Under the pieces are notes generated by a model that did no database searches, had not been told where the DNA came from, and was given only the letters and a program-made list of their open reading frames with translations. A program made the position numbers and the translations under genes. Below, one piece after another: positions 17,553 to 25,008 of a DNA stretch of 64,000 nucleotides (position 1 is its first letter; the number at the start of each line of letters is the position of its first letter). Source of the DNA: Phycisphaerales bacterium (GTDB lineage Bacteria; Planctomycetota; Phycisphaerae; UBA1845; Fen-1342); contig JADJWG010000001.1 of assembly GCA_016716475.1 (NCBI GenBank), forward strand, positions 744,001 to 808,000, in the 5' to 3' direction.

Positions 17553-18605
17553 TCAGGCGAAATCCGGAAACGGCCGCAGCGGTGGGGCAAGCTGAGGTTT
17601 CAGGTCGTCGTCCAAGGGGACGAAAACCGACCAATCGTACCGCAACATGCACAACCCGTGCCGGAAGCCGTCGAACGCGATCTGCGGCTTCCTGCCGAGA
17701 AACTCCTCGAGCAACCATCGCGGGATCGCCGCTCCGGCCGCGATCGCCAGTGGCACACCGCCCCCAAAGCGCGGGTTGATCTCGATGAAGCGGATACGGC
17801 GTTCAGGCGTCACGATGCATTGCAGCGTCACGAGCCCGCGCAGCGTTCGGCCGAGCGTTTCCACCACCCGCTGACCGGCCGCCATCACCTCACGGTCCTT
17901 GACCACGACCCCCTTGCTGACTTCGCCCGTACGGACTTGCCAGCGGGCCCGTGGCACCACGCAGCGTGGTTCGCCGGTCAGTCCGACGTAAACATCCAGC
18001 GTGTGCTCAACTCCGCTCACGAACTCCTGGATGATCGGGTCGCAGATATGGGCGAGGCGATACGCCAATTCAGCTTCGTTCTCGATCTTGTGCACGCGCT
18101 GACTCGCGCTGCCACTGCGTGGCTTGATGAAAAGCGGATAGCGCCGCAGCGCCTCGGCCGGCAGCGTAGCGGGCGTAAACGTCTCGGGCGTGTCAATCTG
18201 GTTAGCACGCAGATGCTCGAACGTCTGCAGCTTGTCGCGGCACGTGCGGATCACATCGACTTCGGCAATCAACGCCTGCGTGCCCGCCGCCTCGAATTCG
18301 GACCGTTGCTCCGCCAGGATGAGCAAGTCGGTATCCGTGGTCGGAATCAACAGACCGGCCCCATGCTGCCGCGCCGCTGCGAGCACCGCCGGCAGGTAAC
18401 CGGCCTCGCTCGCTCGCGGCACGAGCACGGGAACATCGACACACGACAGCGCCGGCGCCGTCGGGTCGCTGTCCAAACCGACCAGTCGGACCACCTGCCC
18501 CAAATCACGAGCAGCGGCTCGGAATGCTTGCAGAAGTTCGACACGCCGCCCGACGCAGGTGAACAGGATCGTTATCGGACTGGCTTTACGCTTACCTTGC
18601 ACCAT
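17553..18605 (-). CDS. ATP-grasp domain enzyme, CarB/PylC-like
   Basis: A 350-residue ATP-grasp protein that would join a carboxylate to an amine or thiol with ATP; the substrate is not evident. It has the N-terminal pre-ATP-grasp Rossmann-like part (ITILFTCVGRRVELLQAFR, VGLDSDPTAPAL), the ATP-binding region (YPLFIKPRSGSASQ, IIQEFVSGVEHTLDVYV), and the metal-binding IRFIEINPRFGGG near the C-terminus. Proteins of this type are often annotated as carbamoyl-phosphate synthase large-subunit-like and occur in glycan or amino-acid ligase loci. ATG 18605 is used; a GTG two codons upstream (18611) is equally possible. It converges with manC. Confidence 0.8.
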   Translation of the reverse strand: MVQGKRKASPITILFTCVGRRVELLQAFRAAARDLGQVVRLVGLDSDPTAPALSCVDVPVLVPRASEAGYLPAVLAAARQHGAGLLIPTTDTDLLILAEQRSEFEAAGTQALIAEVDVIRTCRDKLQTFEHLRANQIDTPETFTPATLPAEALRRYPLFIKPRSGSASQRVHKIENEAELAYRLAHICDPIIQEFVSGVEHTLDVYVGLTGEPRCVVPRARWQVRTGEVSKGVVVKDREVMAAGQRVVETLGRTLRGLVTLQCIVTPERRIRFIEINPRFGGGVPLAIAAGAAIPRWLLEEFLGRKPQIAFDGFRHGLCMLRYDWSVFVPLDDDLKPQLAPPLRPFPDFA

Positions 18606-18727
18606 CGACACAATGTCCCGTCCGAAGCCACGGGCGCCAAGTACACCTCATACTTATCGGCAGTGTAGCAGCGCGGCCGGTGTCCCCGTGACCCTCAACC
18701 GGCTTCATCTGTGATTTCCCGGCCGGT

Positions 18728-18757
18728 TTGACAGTATCCCCCCATGGCAGCTAGAAC
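18728..18757 (+). promoter_or_regulatory. Promoter of SH3b-protein gene
   Basis: TTGACA (18728-18733), a perfect -35, is followed after 18 bp by TAGAAC (18752-18757). It lies 47-76 bp upstream of ATG 18804 and overlaps the alternative upstream start at 18744, which argues for the downstream start. Confidence 0.5.
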
Positions 18758-18803
18758 GCTCGCCGAGCCCGGTCTTCCATTGCGGTTTGCGCAGGAGGCA
18801 GCC

Positions 18804-20084
18804 ATGACCCGCGTAGGAGTGCGGCTTATCCCCACCACCGGCCTCATTCTCGGCCTGTTCGCGGGGCCGTACGGTACTTGGGCGCAGCTTTCTCCCACCG
18901 CAACCCAACCCACCACGCCCCCCCAAACGCAGCCCGCCACCCCCACGGACGCGCTCTGGCTCCGCGTAACTGCCAGTGAACTCAACATCCGTGTGCTGCC
19001 CGATCCGGACAGTTTGGTCGTTGCTCGTGTGCCCTTCGGCACCCTGCTCCGGGCGATCGACGTTGACACGCACGGCTGGTACCGCGTTCTGCCACCAACG
19101 GAACTCTTCGGCTACGTGGCTCGGGAGTACATCCAGCCGGACGTCGATAGCACCGGCCTGGTCAGCATACAGACGGGTACGCTGCGGGTCCGGGCGGGGA
19201 GTCTCGTCCAGCGGGGTGACCCCGTGACGCTGGACGTGGTGGCCCGACTGGAACGCGGCGAGCGCGTGCGTATCCTCGCCGAAGATGGCGACTGGTTCCG
19301 AATCACACTCCCTGACGTGGTGCGCTACTACGTAGCTGGGACGCATATCACCGTCATCGATGCCGATGAAGCCCAGCGTCTGCTGTCGCAGGGGGCAGCC
19401 GTGACGGCCGCGCCAGAGTCCGACGACCTGCCCACACCCCCACCCGCCACCGCACCGACTCCAACCGGACCCGACTTGGGCGGCGCTTGGGGGCAGCGGC
19501 TCGTTCCCATCGAGAAAGCTGTCACGACGGAGGCCAACAAGCCCTTCGCGGAACAGCAGTGGGACGAGCTCATCGTCCGTCTGCGCCCCATCGCCGCACA
19601 ACGGGAGGAACCGCTGGTCGCCGCCCTGGCGGCGGGATGGCTGGAACAACTGGAGCGGCGCGTACAACAGCAGGAAACGGCGCGCCGGGCAGAGGAGATT
19701 CTGCGACGGTCCGACCGCGACCAGGCACGACATGAGCGCGAAATGGCCCGCTTGCGCGCCGTCCGCGCGGCCGCTACACGCCCGGCCTACACCGCCAGCG
19801 GCCTGTTGATGCGGAGTCTGGTGGCCGGCACGGGTGGTGGGGCCGATACCGTCGCCTTTAAACTGCACGACCCGCTGACCCGCCGGCTCGAGGCCTACCT
19901 GGAACTGAATCCCACCGACCGTGCCCTGGCCACCCAGTGGGTTGGCCGGTACGTGGCGGTGTCGGGCGAACGGCGGACCGATGCGACGCTGGGCACCGCC
20001 GTGGTGCGGGTCACGGCCCTGGTGGATTTGTCGGACACCGCGGTGCCGGTGACCCAGCCGGCGCCCACTCGCCAAGGCCGATAG
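18804..20084 (+). CDS. Exported protein with two SH3b domains
   Basis: A 426-residue exported protein. ATG 18804 follows AGGAGG and opens a signal peptide (TTGLILGLFAGPYGTWAQ). After a Thr/Pro linker come two bacterial SH3 domains: one around LWLRVTASELNIRVLPDPDS...HGWYRVLPP...GYVAREYIQ, and one around GTLRVRAGSLVQRGD...DGDWFRITLP. Such domains usually bind peptidoglycan. The C-terminal half holds a charged helical, probably coiled-coil stretch (LEQLERRVQQQETARRAEEI...RHEREMARLRAV) and a small beta domain. The function is unknown; it could be a periplasmic scaffold. The next genes, a tiny exported peptide and a CsgG-like lipoprotein, are also envelope genes. Confidence 0.8.
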   Translation: MTRVGVRLIPTTGLILGLFAGPYGTWAQLSPTATQPTTPPQTQPATPTDALWLRVTASELNIRVLPDPDSLVVARVPFGTLLRAIDVDTHGWYRVLPPTELFGYVAREYIQPDVDSTGLVSIQTGTLRVRAGSLVQRGDPVTLDVVARLERGERVRILAEDGDWFRITLPDVVRYYVAGTHITVIDADEAQRLLSQGAAVTAAPESDDLPTPPPATAPTPTGPDLGGAWGQRLVPIEKAVTTEANKPFAEQQWDELIVRLRPIAAQREEPLVAALAAGWLEQLERRVQQQETARRAEEILRRSDRDQARHEREMARLRAVRAAATRPAYTASGLLMRSLVAGTGGGADTVAFKLHDPLTRRLEAYLELNPTDRALATQWVGRYVAVSGERRTDATLGTAVVRVTALVDLSDTAVPVTQPAPTRQGR

Positions 20085-20152
20085 AATACTCTACACTCCG
20101 CCCCCAAAGTCCGGGCGGCAGAACCAAGACGTGACGAGAGGACGATGTGGGT

Positions 20153-20338
20153 ATGAAGACACGGACACTTCTGATCAAACTGTATGCCTTGACGGCAGCC
20201 GGCAGTACCCTTTTCGCCTTCCGTGGCTGTGGTCTCAGCGACCAGCAGTGGGCCACCGTGTGGCAAGCGGTCATTACTTCCGGCCTGTCGACGGTCGTGA
20301 ACACAACGCTTTCCGGCCTGGCGGGCGCCGGGGCCTAG
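20153..20338 (+). CDS. Tiny exported peptide (61 aa), unknown
   Basis: ATG 20153 has a GAGAGGA ribosome-binding site about 10 bp upstream. The product begins MKTRTLLIKLYALTAAGSTL and continues into FAFRGCGLSDQQW, that is, a basic N-terminus and hydrophobic stretch ending at a Cys-Gly, followed by a ~35-residue tail that can form an amphipathic helix (VWQAVITSGLSTVVNTTLSGL). It looks like a secreted or membrane-retained micro-protein; the Cys lacks a convincing lipobox. A second peptide of the same plan is at 41285-41431 (minus). I do not recognise the family. Confidence 0.6.
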   Translation: MKTRTLLIKLYALTAAGSTLFAFRGCGLSDQQWATVWQAVITSGLSTVVNTTLSGLAGAGA

Positions 20339-20486
20339 GCGACCGTCGCGTACAGCGGAGCCACGGTATTCCCGCAGGGTTGGACTGTGCGCCTCGGCCC
20401 TGCGGGTTGCGTGCGCCTGCAGCGCTCCCATGAAGCATGCTATGCAAACCATCCCCTGGCCTCGGGTTTCTGACGGAGATCGGCAC

Positions 20487-21539
20487 GTGAGAAATGTATC
20501 CACGGCGGTGGGCCTCATCGCGACCTTGGTTTTGAGTGGACTGCTGAGCGGGTGTGGCGGTGGCGGCTCACGCCGTGAGGCCGTCATCACGGTCTACCCG
20601 CAGTGGGAGTTCGAGGGGTATGAGCGGATCGCCGTGATGCCGGGGCGGGCCGTGGTCCCGGCCGCGGTGCGCGACGCGGGTCTGCTGGCAGACCGGCTGA
20701 CCACCTTGCTGCAAGGGAGCCGGAAGTTCGAGGTGTTGAGCCGTACTGAACTGGATCAGGTGTTTGAGGAGCAGGACCTGGCCAAGATCGCCGACGCGAT
20801 CGACGAGGGCACCGCGCTGCCCACCGGACGCATCCGCAATGCCCAGGCGATCGTCTCGACGACCCTGACCGACTACGTGCTCATCGCGGACTCTGAGGTG
20901 CGCCGAGAACCACGATTCGCGCTGGACGCCCGCAACCGCCCCTACATCGCCGGTTACGATGAGGTACTGGTTTTCCGGCACGGGGCCCAGGTCGAAGGCA
21001 CCGTGCGCGTCGTTGACGCCGCCACGGGGCGGATTCTCCTGAGCCATACGGCCCGCGTGGCCCCCCGTCCGAAGACCGCCCGCGGCGCTCCCCCGCGCGA
21101 GACTCCGCAACAGATCGCGGCCGAGGCCGCCCGCGAGTTGTCCGTGGAGTTCTTCAAGCGCATCGCGCCGATCACGATTGAGGTCAAGCTCGATCGCGAC
21201 ATGCTTTTCGTCGCTACCGATTACTTCGACGGGCGCTATCGCGAGTCACGGCGTCTGCCGCTCGACATCGACGATTTCTATCTGGTGATCCGTGACCTGC
21301 CGGAAGAGTGCCAGCGCAACGACTTCCGCGTGGCGATCTCCGAGTTGGAGGGGCGCACCAACCTTTTCGAGGCGGAGTTCATGTGGGTGGGCGGGCTCGG
21401 ACCCGAAGGGCAGTCCTATCGCATTCCACTCCAGACCCTGACGGCCACTGGCGGGGAGCAGTTCGTCGCCAAACTCTATGCGGGGCGCGACCCGCGGCCG
21501 ATTCTGACCAGCGAGTTTCGGCTGGAAGTACCGAAGTAA
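20487..21539 (+). CDS. CsgG/LpoB-like lipoprotein
   Basis: A 350-residue lipoprotein. GTG 20487 follows GGAG at 8 bp and gives a perfect lipoprotein signal, VGLIATLVLSGLLSG with lipidated C23; an ATG at 20430 would bury this. The N-terminal half resembles the CsgG/LpoB fold: RIAVMPG..., LLADRLTTLLQGSRKFEVLSRTELDQVFEEQ, and RIRNAQAIVSTTLTDYVL, which match the typical pattern of a regulator that senses outer-membrane or peptidoglycan state. The C-terminal ~130 residues are a separate beta-rich region. Known relatives either form secretion pores (CsgG) or activate penicillin-binding proteins (LpoB); which applies is unknown. Confidence 0.72.
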   Translation: MRNVSTAVGLIATLVLSGLLSGCGGGGSRREAVITVYPQWEFEGYERIAVMPGRAVVPAAVRDAGLLADRLTTLLQGSRKFEVLSRTELDQVFEEQDLAKIADAIDEGTALPTGRIRNAQAIVSTTLTDYVLIADSEVRREPRFALDARNRPYIAGYDEVLVFRHGAQVEGTVRVVDAATGRILLSHTARVAPRPKTARGAPPRETPQQIAAEAARELSVEFFKRIAPITIEVKLDRDMLFVATDYFDGRYRESRRLPLDIDDFYLVIRDLPEECQRNDFRVAISELEGRTNLFEAEFMWVGGLGPEGQSYRIPLQTLTATGGEQFVAKLYAGRDPRPILTSEFRLEVPK

Positions 21540-21542
21540 AAG

Positions 21543-21746
21543 CTCACCCCACCCCCCTTTCCTGTTTGGGGAGAGGGCGAAGTTCAGCGAACTCACGATC
21601 CTCGCGCCACCCTTCCCTGCCAGGGGAGGGTGTTTTTTGATCAAGCTATTCTGAAACCCGTCTCGGCGAGAGCCAGAGAATCGAGAACGGCATTCTTGCA
21701 AAGGAATCCGACCCTCCCCCAACGCCTCCCTGGAAGGGAGGGGCGT
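21543..21746. repeat. Cluster of three CTCC/GGAG palindromes (REP-like)
   Basis: The 303-bp gap between convergent genes (21540-21842) contains three hairpins with pyrimidine-rich left arms and purine-rich right arms: 21553-21577 (imperfect), 21608-21632 (terminator), and 21722-21746 (ACGCCTCCCT...AGGGAGG with a 2-nt bulge). Similar units recur at 49594-49684. No ORF is supported in the gap. Confidence 0.6.
21608..21638 (+). terminator. Terminator after CsgG-like gene, also repeat-like
   Basis: CACCCTTCCCTG and AGGGGAGGGTG pair into a ~11-bp stem with one wobble and a 3-nt loop, followed by six T. It lies 69 bp after the stop. The arms belong to the palindromic repeat family that fills this intergenic region. 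Confidence 0.75.
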
Positions 21747-21842
21747 GTGGGGAAAGCCCCTGGAGAGTTGCTTGTCCAGCCCCCCCCGGGATCGGACGAA
21801 ACCTTACAACCGCCGCACTCACGACAATCACGCTTGGATGGT

Positions 21843-22877
21843 TCACGGCCCCGTGATGCGGAGGATCGCGTAGGCCGCCGCGACCTGCAACCTTATATCT
21901 GTTTCCGTTTCGGCCACGCGCTGTAGTGCTGCGAGGGCCCGTTCATCGCGGATCTCCGCCAGCGCATGGACGGCTAGCGACCGCACCACAAACGTCTCAT
22001 GCTCCGGACTGACGCGACCGTCGCGCGACCGCGAGCGGTACGTCAGATGCCGCAGGGCGAGATCGAAGCCGATCTTGTCGCCGAGTCGACCCAGGCCACG
22101 GGCCGCCAGCAGCCGATCCTCGATGCGATTCTCGCGGCGCGGCGCCACACGCACGCGCAGCGCGTCACGGGCCGCGTTCGGTCCGATCTCGGCCAACAGC
22201 AGCATGGCGTCCGTACGTGTCGCCGGTTCACCCTGTGAATGCCGCACCAGGTCGTGAATCGCCTGGCCCTCTCCCAGCCGTGCCAGCGCGCCGCGAATCG
22301 CCACTGTCACCCGGGCCGAGTTGGCGTTCGCCGGCTGATCGCGGGCCGCTTCGAGCCAGGTCACCGCGCGGCGGTTGTCCAAACGTCCCAGCAGCGCGGC
22401 CGCATCAGCGCGCACGGCATCGTTCGCATCCGTGTTGAGCGCTCGCATGAGGATGCGCACATACCCTTCGCGGCCGCAACGCACCAGCGCAAACGCGGCC
22501 GCGAGGCGCACGTTGGGGTGAGGATCCTGAGTTCCCGCGACGAGTTGGGGCAGCGGCTCGCATAGACCGGTTTCGCCGAGCGCCAAGTACCCCGCATACC
22601 GCACCATCGGCGATTCGGAGCGCAGGGCGCGGCGGTAGGCCGGAGCACCTTCGCGCGGTGCGACCCGCACCAGGGCCTCGATGGCATTGGCCGAGGCGTC
22701 CGCGAGGTCACTTTCGGCCGCGGTAATCAGCAGGGTCAGCGCCCGGTTGCTGAGCGTCAGCCGCTCCGCCGGAGATAGGATGGGGGTCGGCGTCGCGCAA
22801 CCCAACCCGACCCCAGCCAGCAGCAATCCCAACACCCATCCGGCCACGCATCTGCCGGGCCGCGCACCACGTCTCAT
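21843..22877 (-). CDS. HEAT-repeat lipoprotein
   Basis: A 344-residue lipoprotein starting at ATG 22877 behind GGAGGAAG, with signal VAGWVLGLLLAGVGLG and lipidated C27. The mature part is a run of about seven HEAT-type helical repeats (e.g. SPMVRYAGYLALGETG, HPNVRLAAAFALVRCG, DAVRADAAALLGRLD, DIRLQVAAAYAILRI), a scaffold that usually mediates protein binding. The start overlaps the lnt stop by 4 bp (ATGA), so the lipoprotein is translated directly after the enzyme that matures lipoproteins. The binding partner is unknown. Confidence 0.8.
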   Translation of the reverse strand: MRRGARPGRCVAGWVLGLLLAGVGLGCATPTPILSPAERLTLSNRALTLLITAAESDLADASANAIEALVRVAPREGAPAYRRALRSESPMVRYAGYLALGETGLCEPLPQLVAGTQDPHPNVRLAAAFALVRCGREGYVRILMRALNTDANDAVRADAAALLGRLDNRRAVTWLEAARDQPANANSARVTVAIRGALARLGEGQAIHDLVRHSQGEPATRTDAMLLLAEIGPNAARDALRVRVAPRRENRIEDRLLAARGLGRLGDKIGFDLALRHLTYRSRSRDGRVSPEHETFVVRSLAVHALAEIRDERALAALQRVAETETDIRLQVAAAYAILRITGP

Positions 22878-24880
22878 GGCTTCCTCCCGCCGGCGGGGGA
22901 ACGCCGGCGCAGCAGCGCCTGCAGCCGATGCTGCAAAGCCAGCACCCACCGCTCGAAGATTCCACTGAGCCACAGGATGGCCGCCGCCAGCAAGCACAAG
23001 TGTGCAAACCAATCGCCGAAGCGTCCGTAAATCGTGGCACGCTGGTCCAGATAGACCGGCTGCGTTGCCACCCCGATGATGCCGCCGCGGCCCAAACGCA
23101 GACTGCGCCCCTCGGCATCGGTCACCCGGGCATAGATCCGGCCGTTGGGATCCACGAACCCGCTGATGCCGGTATTGACCGCGCGGGCAATACCGATGCG
23201 ATTCTCGATGGCGCGGAACACATAGGCAGCCAGGTGCTGCGGCAGCTCGACACTATGCTGGAACCAGCCGTCGTTGCTCATGTTCACAAGGAAATCGACG
23301 CGCCGACGCGGGCCATCCCACACGAAGCGTCGGATGACATACGGGGTCACACCCTCGTAGCAGATCGGCGTACCAAAGCGAAAGGTCCCACGCTCCGTGG
23401 TGAGCTCGAACGCCGTGTACACCGTGCCGTGGGTGAGCGAGTACTCCTTCGTGCCGCCGAAGCTGAAGGGACTGAGACTGTTGAGCCAGCGGTAGAGCCA
23501 GTGCAGATCGAGGCCGAAAAGATGCGCCTGCCGAAACGGTACAAACTCACCGAAAGGGACGAGGTGCGTCTTGTCGTACCGCTCGCGGCGCTGCTGGCCG
23601 TCGGCATCGTACACCAGCGCCGAATTGTAAGTCCGCATCTTCGGATAGGTCGCCTCCGGATACTGCTCGAGCGACACCGAACCGACGAGGGTGGTCACGC
23701 CACGGCCCAGCTCGGGCAGCCGTGGCAGCGGTGCGGGCGGAGATAATGCCGCGGTGGGATCGCGCTGCAACCGGCGGGTGAACTGCTGCTGCTGCATCGC
23801 CTCGAGTTCGGCAATGACGGCGTTCACGGCCGCATAGTCGCCGCGCGCGAAGGCGGATACCGCCGCATGGCAACGAACACTCCAGTCCCACATGCCCGGA
23901 GTCACCTCGGAGACCCGCTCGCGCTGCTCGATGAAAGCGATGTTCTGGTACCCTGCCCAGGTCGTTTCCGGAAACGCGACCAGGTCGGGATCCGCGGCAA
24001 GCGCCTGCGCCGCCAAGGCCAGGTAGGAAGCCAGCACCTCCTGCGACGGGGCGCCATAGGGCGGTGTCGACGTGAGTGGGAAGTCGTGCTGCACCACTGC
24101 GATCCGCGGCCCCAGGGCCTGCGGGTCGTTCGCGAAATCGACTTCCGCCAACCGGTAGTAGCCGTACGCGATGGTCAGCCCGAGCAACACCACCGCGGCG
24201 CTGGTGCCGATACGCACCTGTCGCCACAAGGGTCGCACCTCACCCGAGCGTTGCAGGTGCAGCCACCACTCCGCGAGCACACCGCTGAAGAAAGTCGCCA
24301 CGAACGTCACGCCGTAGGCCCCGGCGATGTCGCTGATCTGGATGAGCGGCAACTGCTCGTAGAAAGCGTGCGACACGAACAGCCAGGGGAATCCGCTCAT
24401 CACCGTCGCACGCAGGTATTCACACGCAACCCACACCATGGGCAACGTCCATACAACCGCCACACCATGACGCCGGCCCGTTCGCAACGCCCACCCCGCC
24501 AATGTCCAATAAATACCGAGATAGAACGCCAATGCGACGAATCCCAACCCTGTTACCGGCATCAACCAACGCAGGCAGACGAGGAAAAACACCCACCCCA
24601 CACCGAATCCAAGCCAGTGGACGAGCCACCCGCGGCGGGTGCGACACACCGCCATCGCCCATGGCGCCAGTGCGACGAATCCCAGTGGCCAGATCCCGTA
24701 AGGCGGAAAGATCCACGCCAGCGCGACCGCGGTGACAGCGAACCAGAGCAGGCATTGACCCGCCTCGGTCCACGCCCCCGGTGCGGCTGGGTGGGTCTGC
24801 CAGCCAGCGGTGTTCGCCGGCGCCGTGGACACGCTGGGTGTCGCCGGAACGCTTTTTGGGGGCGACGGGCTGTTCTTCAT
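22874..24880 (-). CDS. lnt: Apolipoprotein N-acyltransferase
   Basis: Adds the third acyl chain to the N-terminal cysteine of lipoproteins in the inner membrane. The 668-residue product is longer than E. coli Lnt (512), with a ~40-residue Pro/Ala-rich N-terminal extension and an insertion in the nitrilase domain. It has about six to seven membrane helices, then the nitrilase-like domain with a full catalytic set: Glu in FPETTWAG (about residue 305), Lys in YDKTHLVPFGEFVPF, and Cys in GTPICYEG. A final helix anchors the C-terminus. The many lipoproteins in this window are its likely substrates. Confidence 0.92.
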   Translation of the reverse strand: MKNSPSPPKSVPATPSVSTAPANTAGWQTHPAAPGAWTEAGQCLLWFAVTAVALAWIFPPYGIWPLGFVALAPWAMAVCRTRRGWLVHWLGFGVGWVFFLVCLRWLMPVTGLGFVALAFYLGIYWTLAGWALRTGRRHGVAVVWTLPMVWVACEYLRATVMSGFPWLFVSHAFYEQLPLIQISDIAGAYGVTFVATFFSGVLAEWWLHLQRSGEVRPLWRQVRIGTSAAVVLLGLTIAYGYYRLAEVDFANDPQALGPRIAVVQHDFPLTSTPPYGAPSQEVLASYLALAAQALAADPDLVAFPETTWAGYQNIAFIEQRERVSEVTPGMWDWSVRCHAAVSAFARGDYAAVNAVIAELEAMQQQQFTRRLQRDPTAALSPPAPLPRLPELGRGVTTLVGSVSLEQYPEATYPKMRTYNSALVYDADGQQRRERYDKTHLVPFGEFVPFRQAHLFGLDLHWLYRWLNSLSPFSFGGTKEYSLTHGTVYTAFELTTERGTFRFGTPICYEGVTPYVIRRFVWDGPRRRVDFLVNMSNDGWFQHSVELPQHLAAYVFRAIENRIGIARAVNTGISGFVDPNGRIYARVTDAEGRSLRLGRGGIIGVATQPVYLDQRATIYGRFGDWFAHLCLLAAAILWLSGIFERWVLALQHRLQALLRRRSPAGGRKP

Positions 24881-25008
24881 TCGCGCTCGAGGGTTTCGTG
24901 GCTTTCGGCCGTCAGCGGGCCGCCCGAAGATCAGGGAGGATTCTCCGGCCAGCCGGGCGCAGCGTCAACCGGAGCGGGGCGTGCCCCGTCAGCCAGCCGC
25001 CGGGATCG

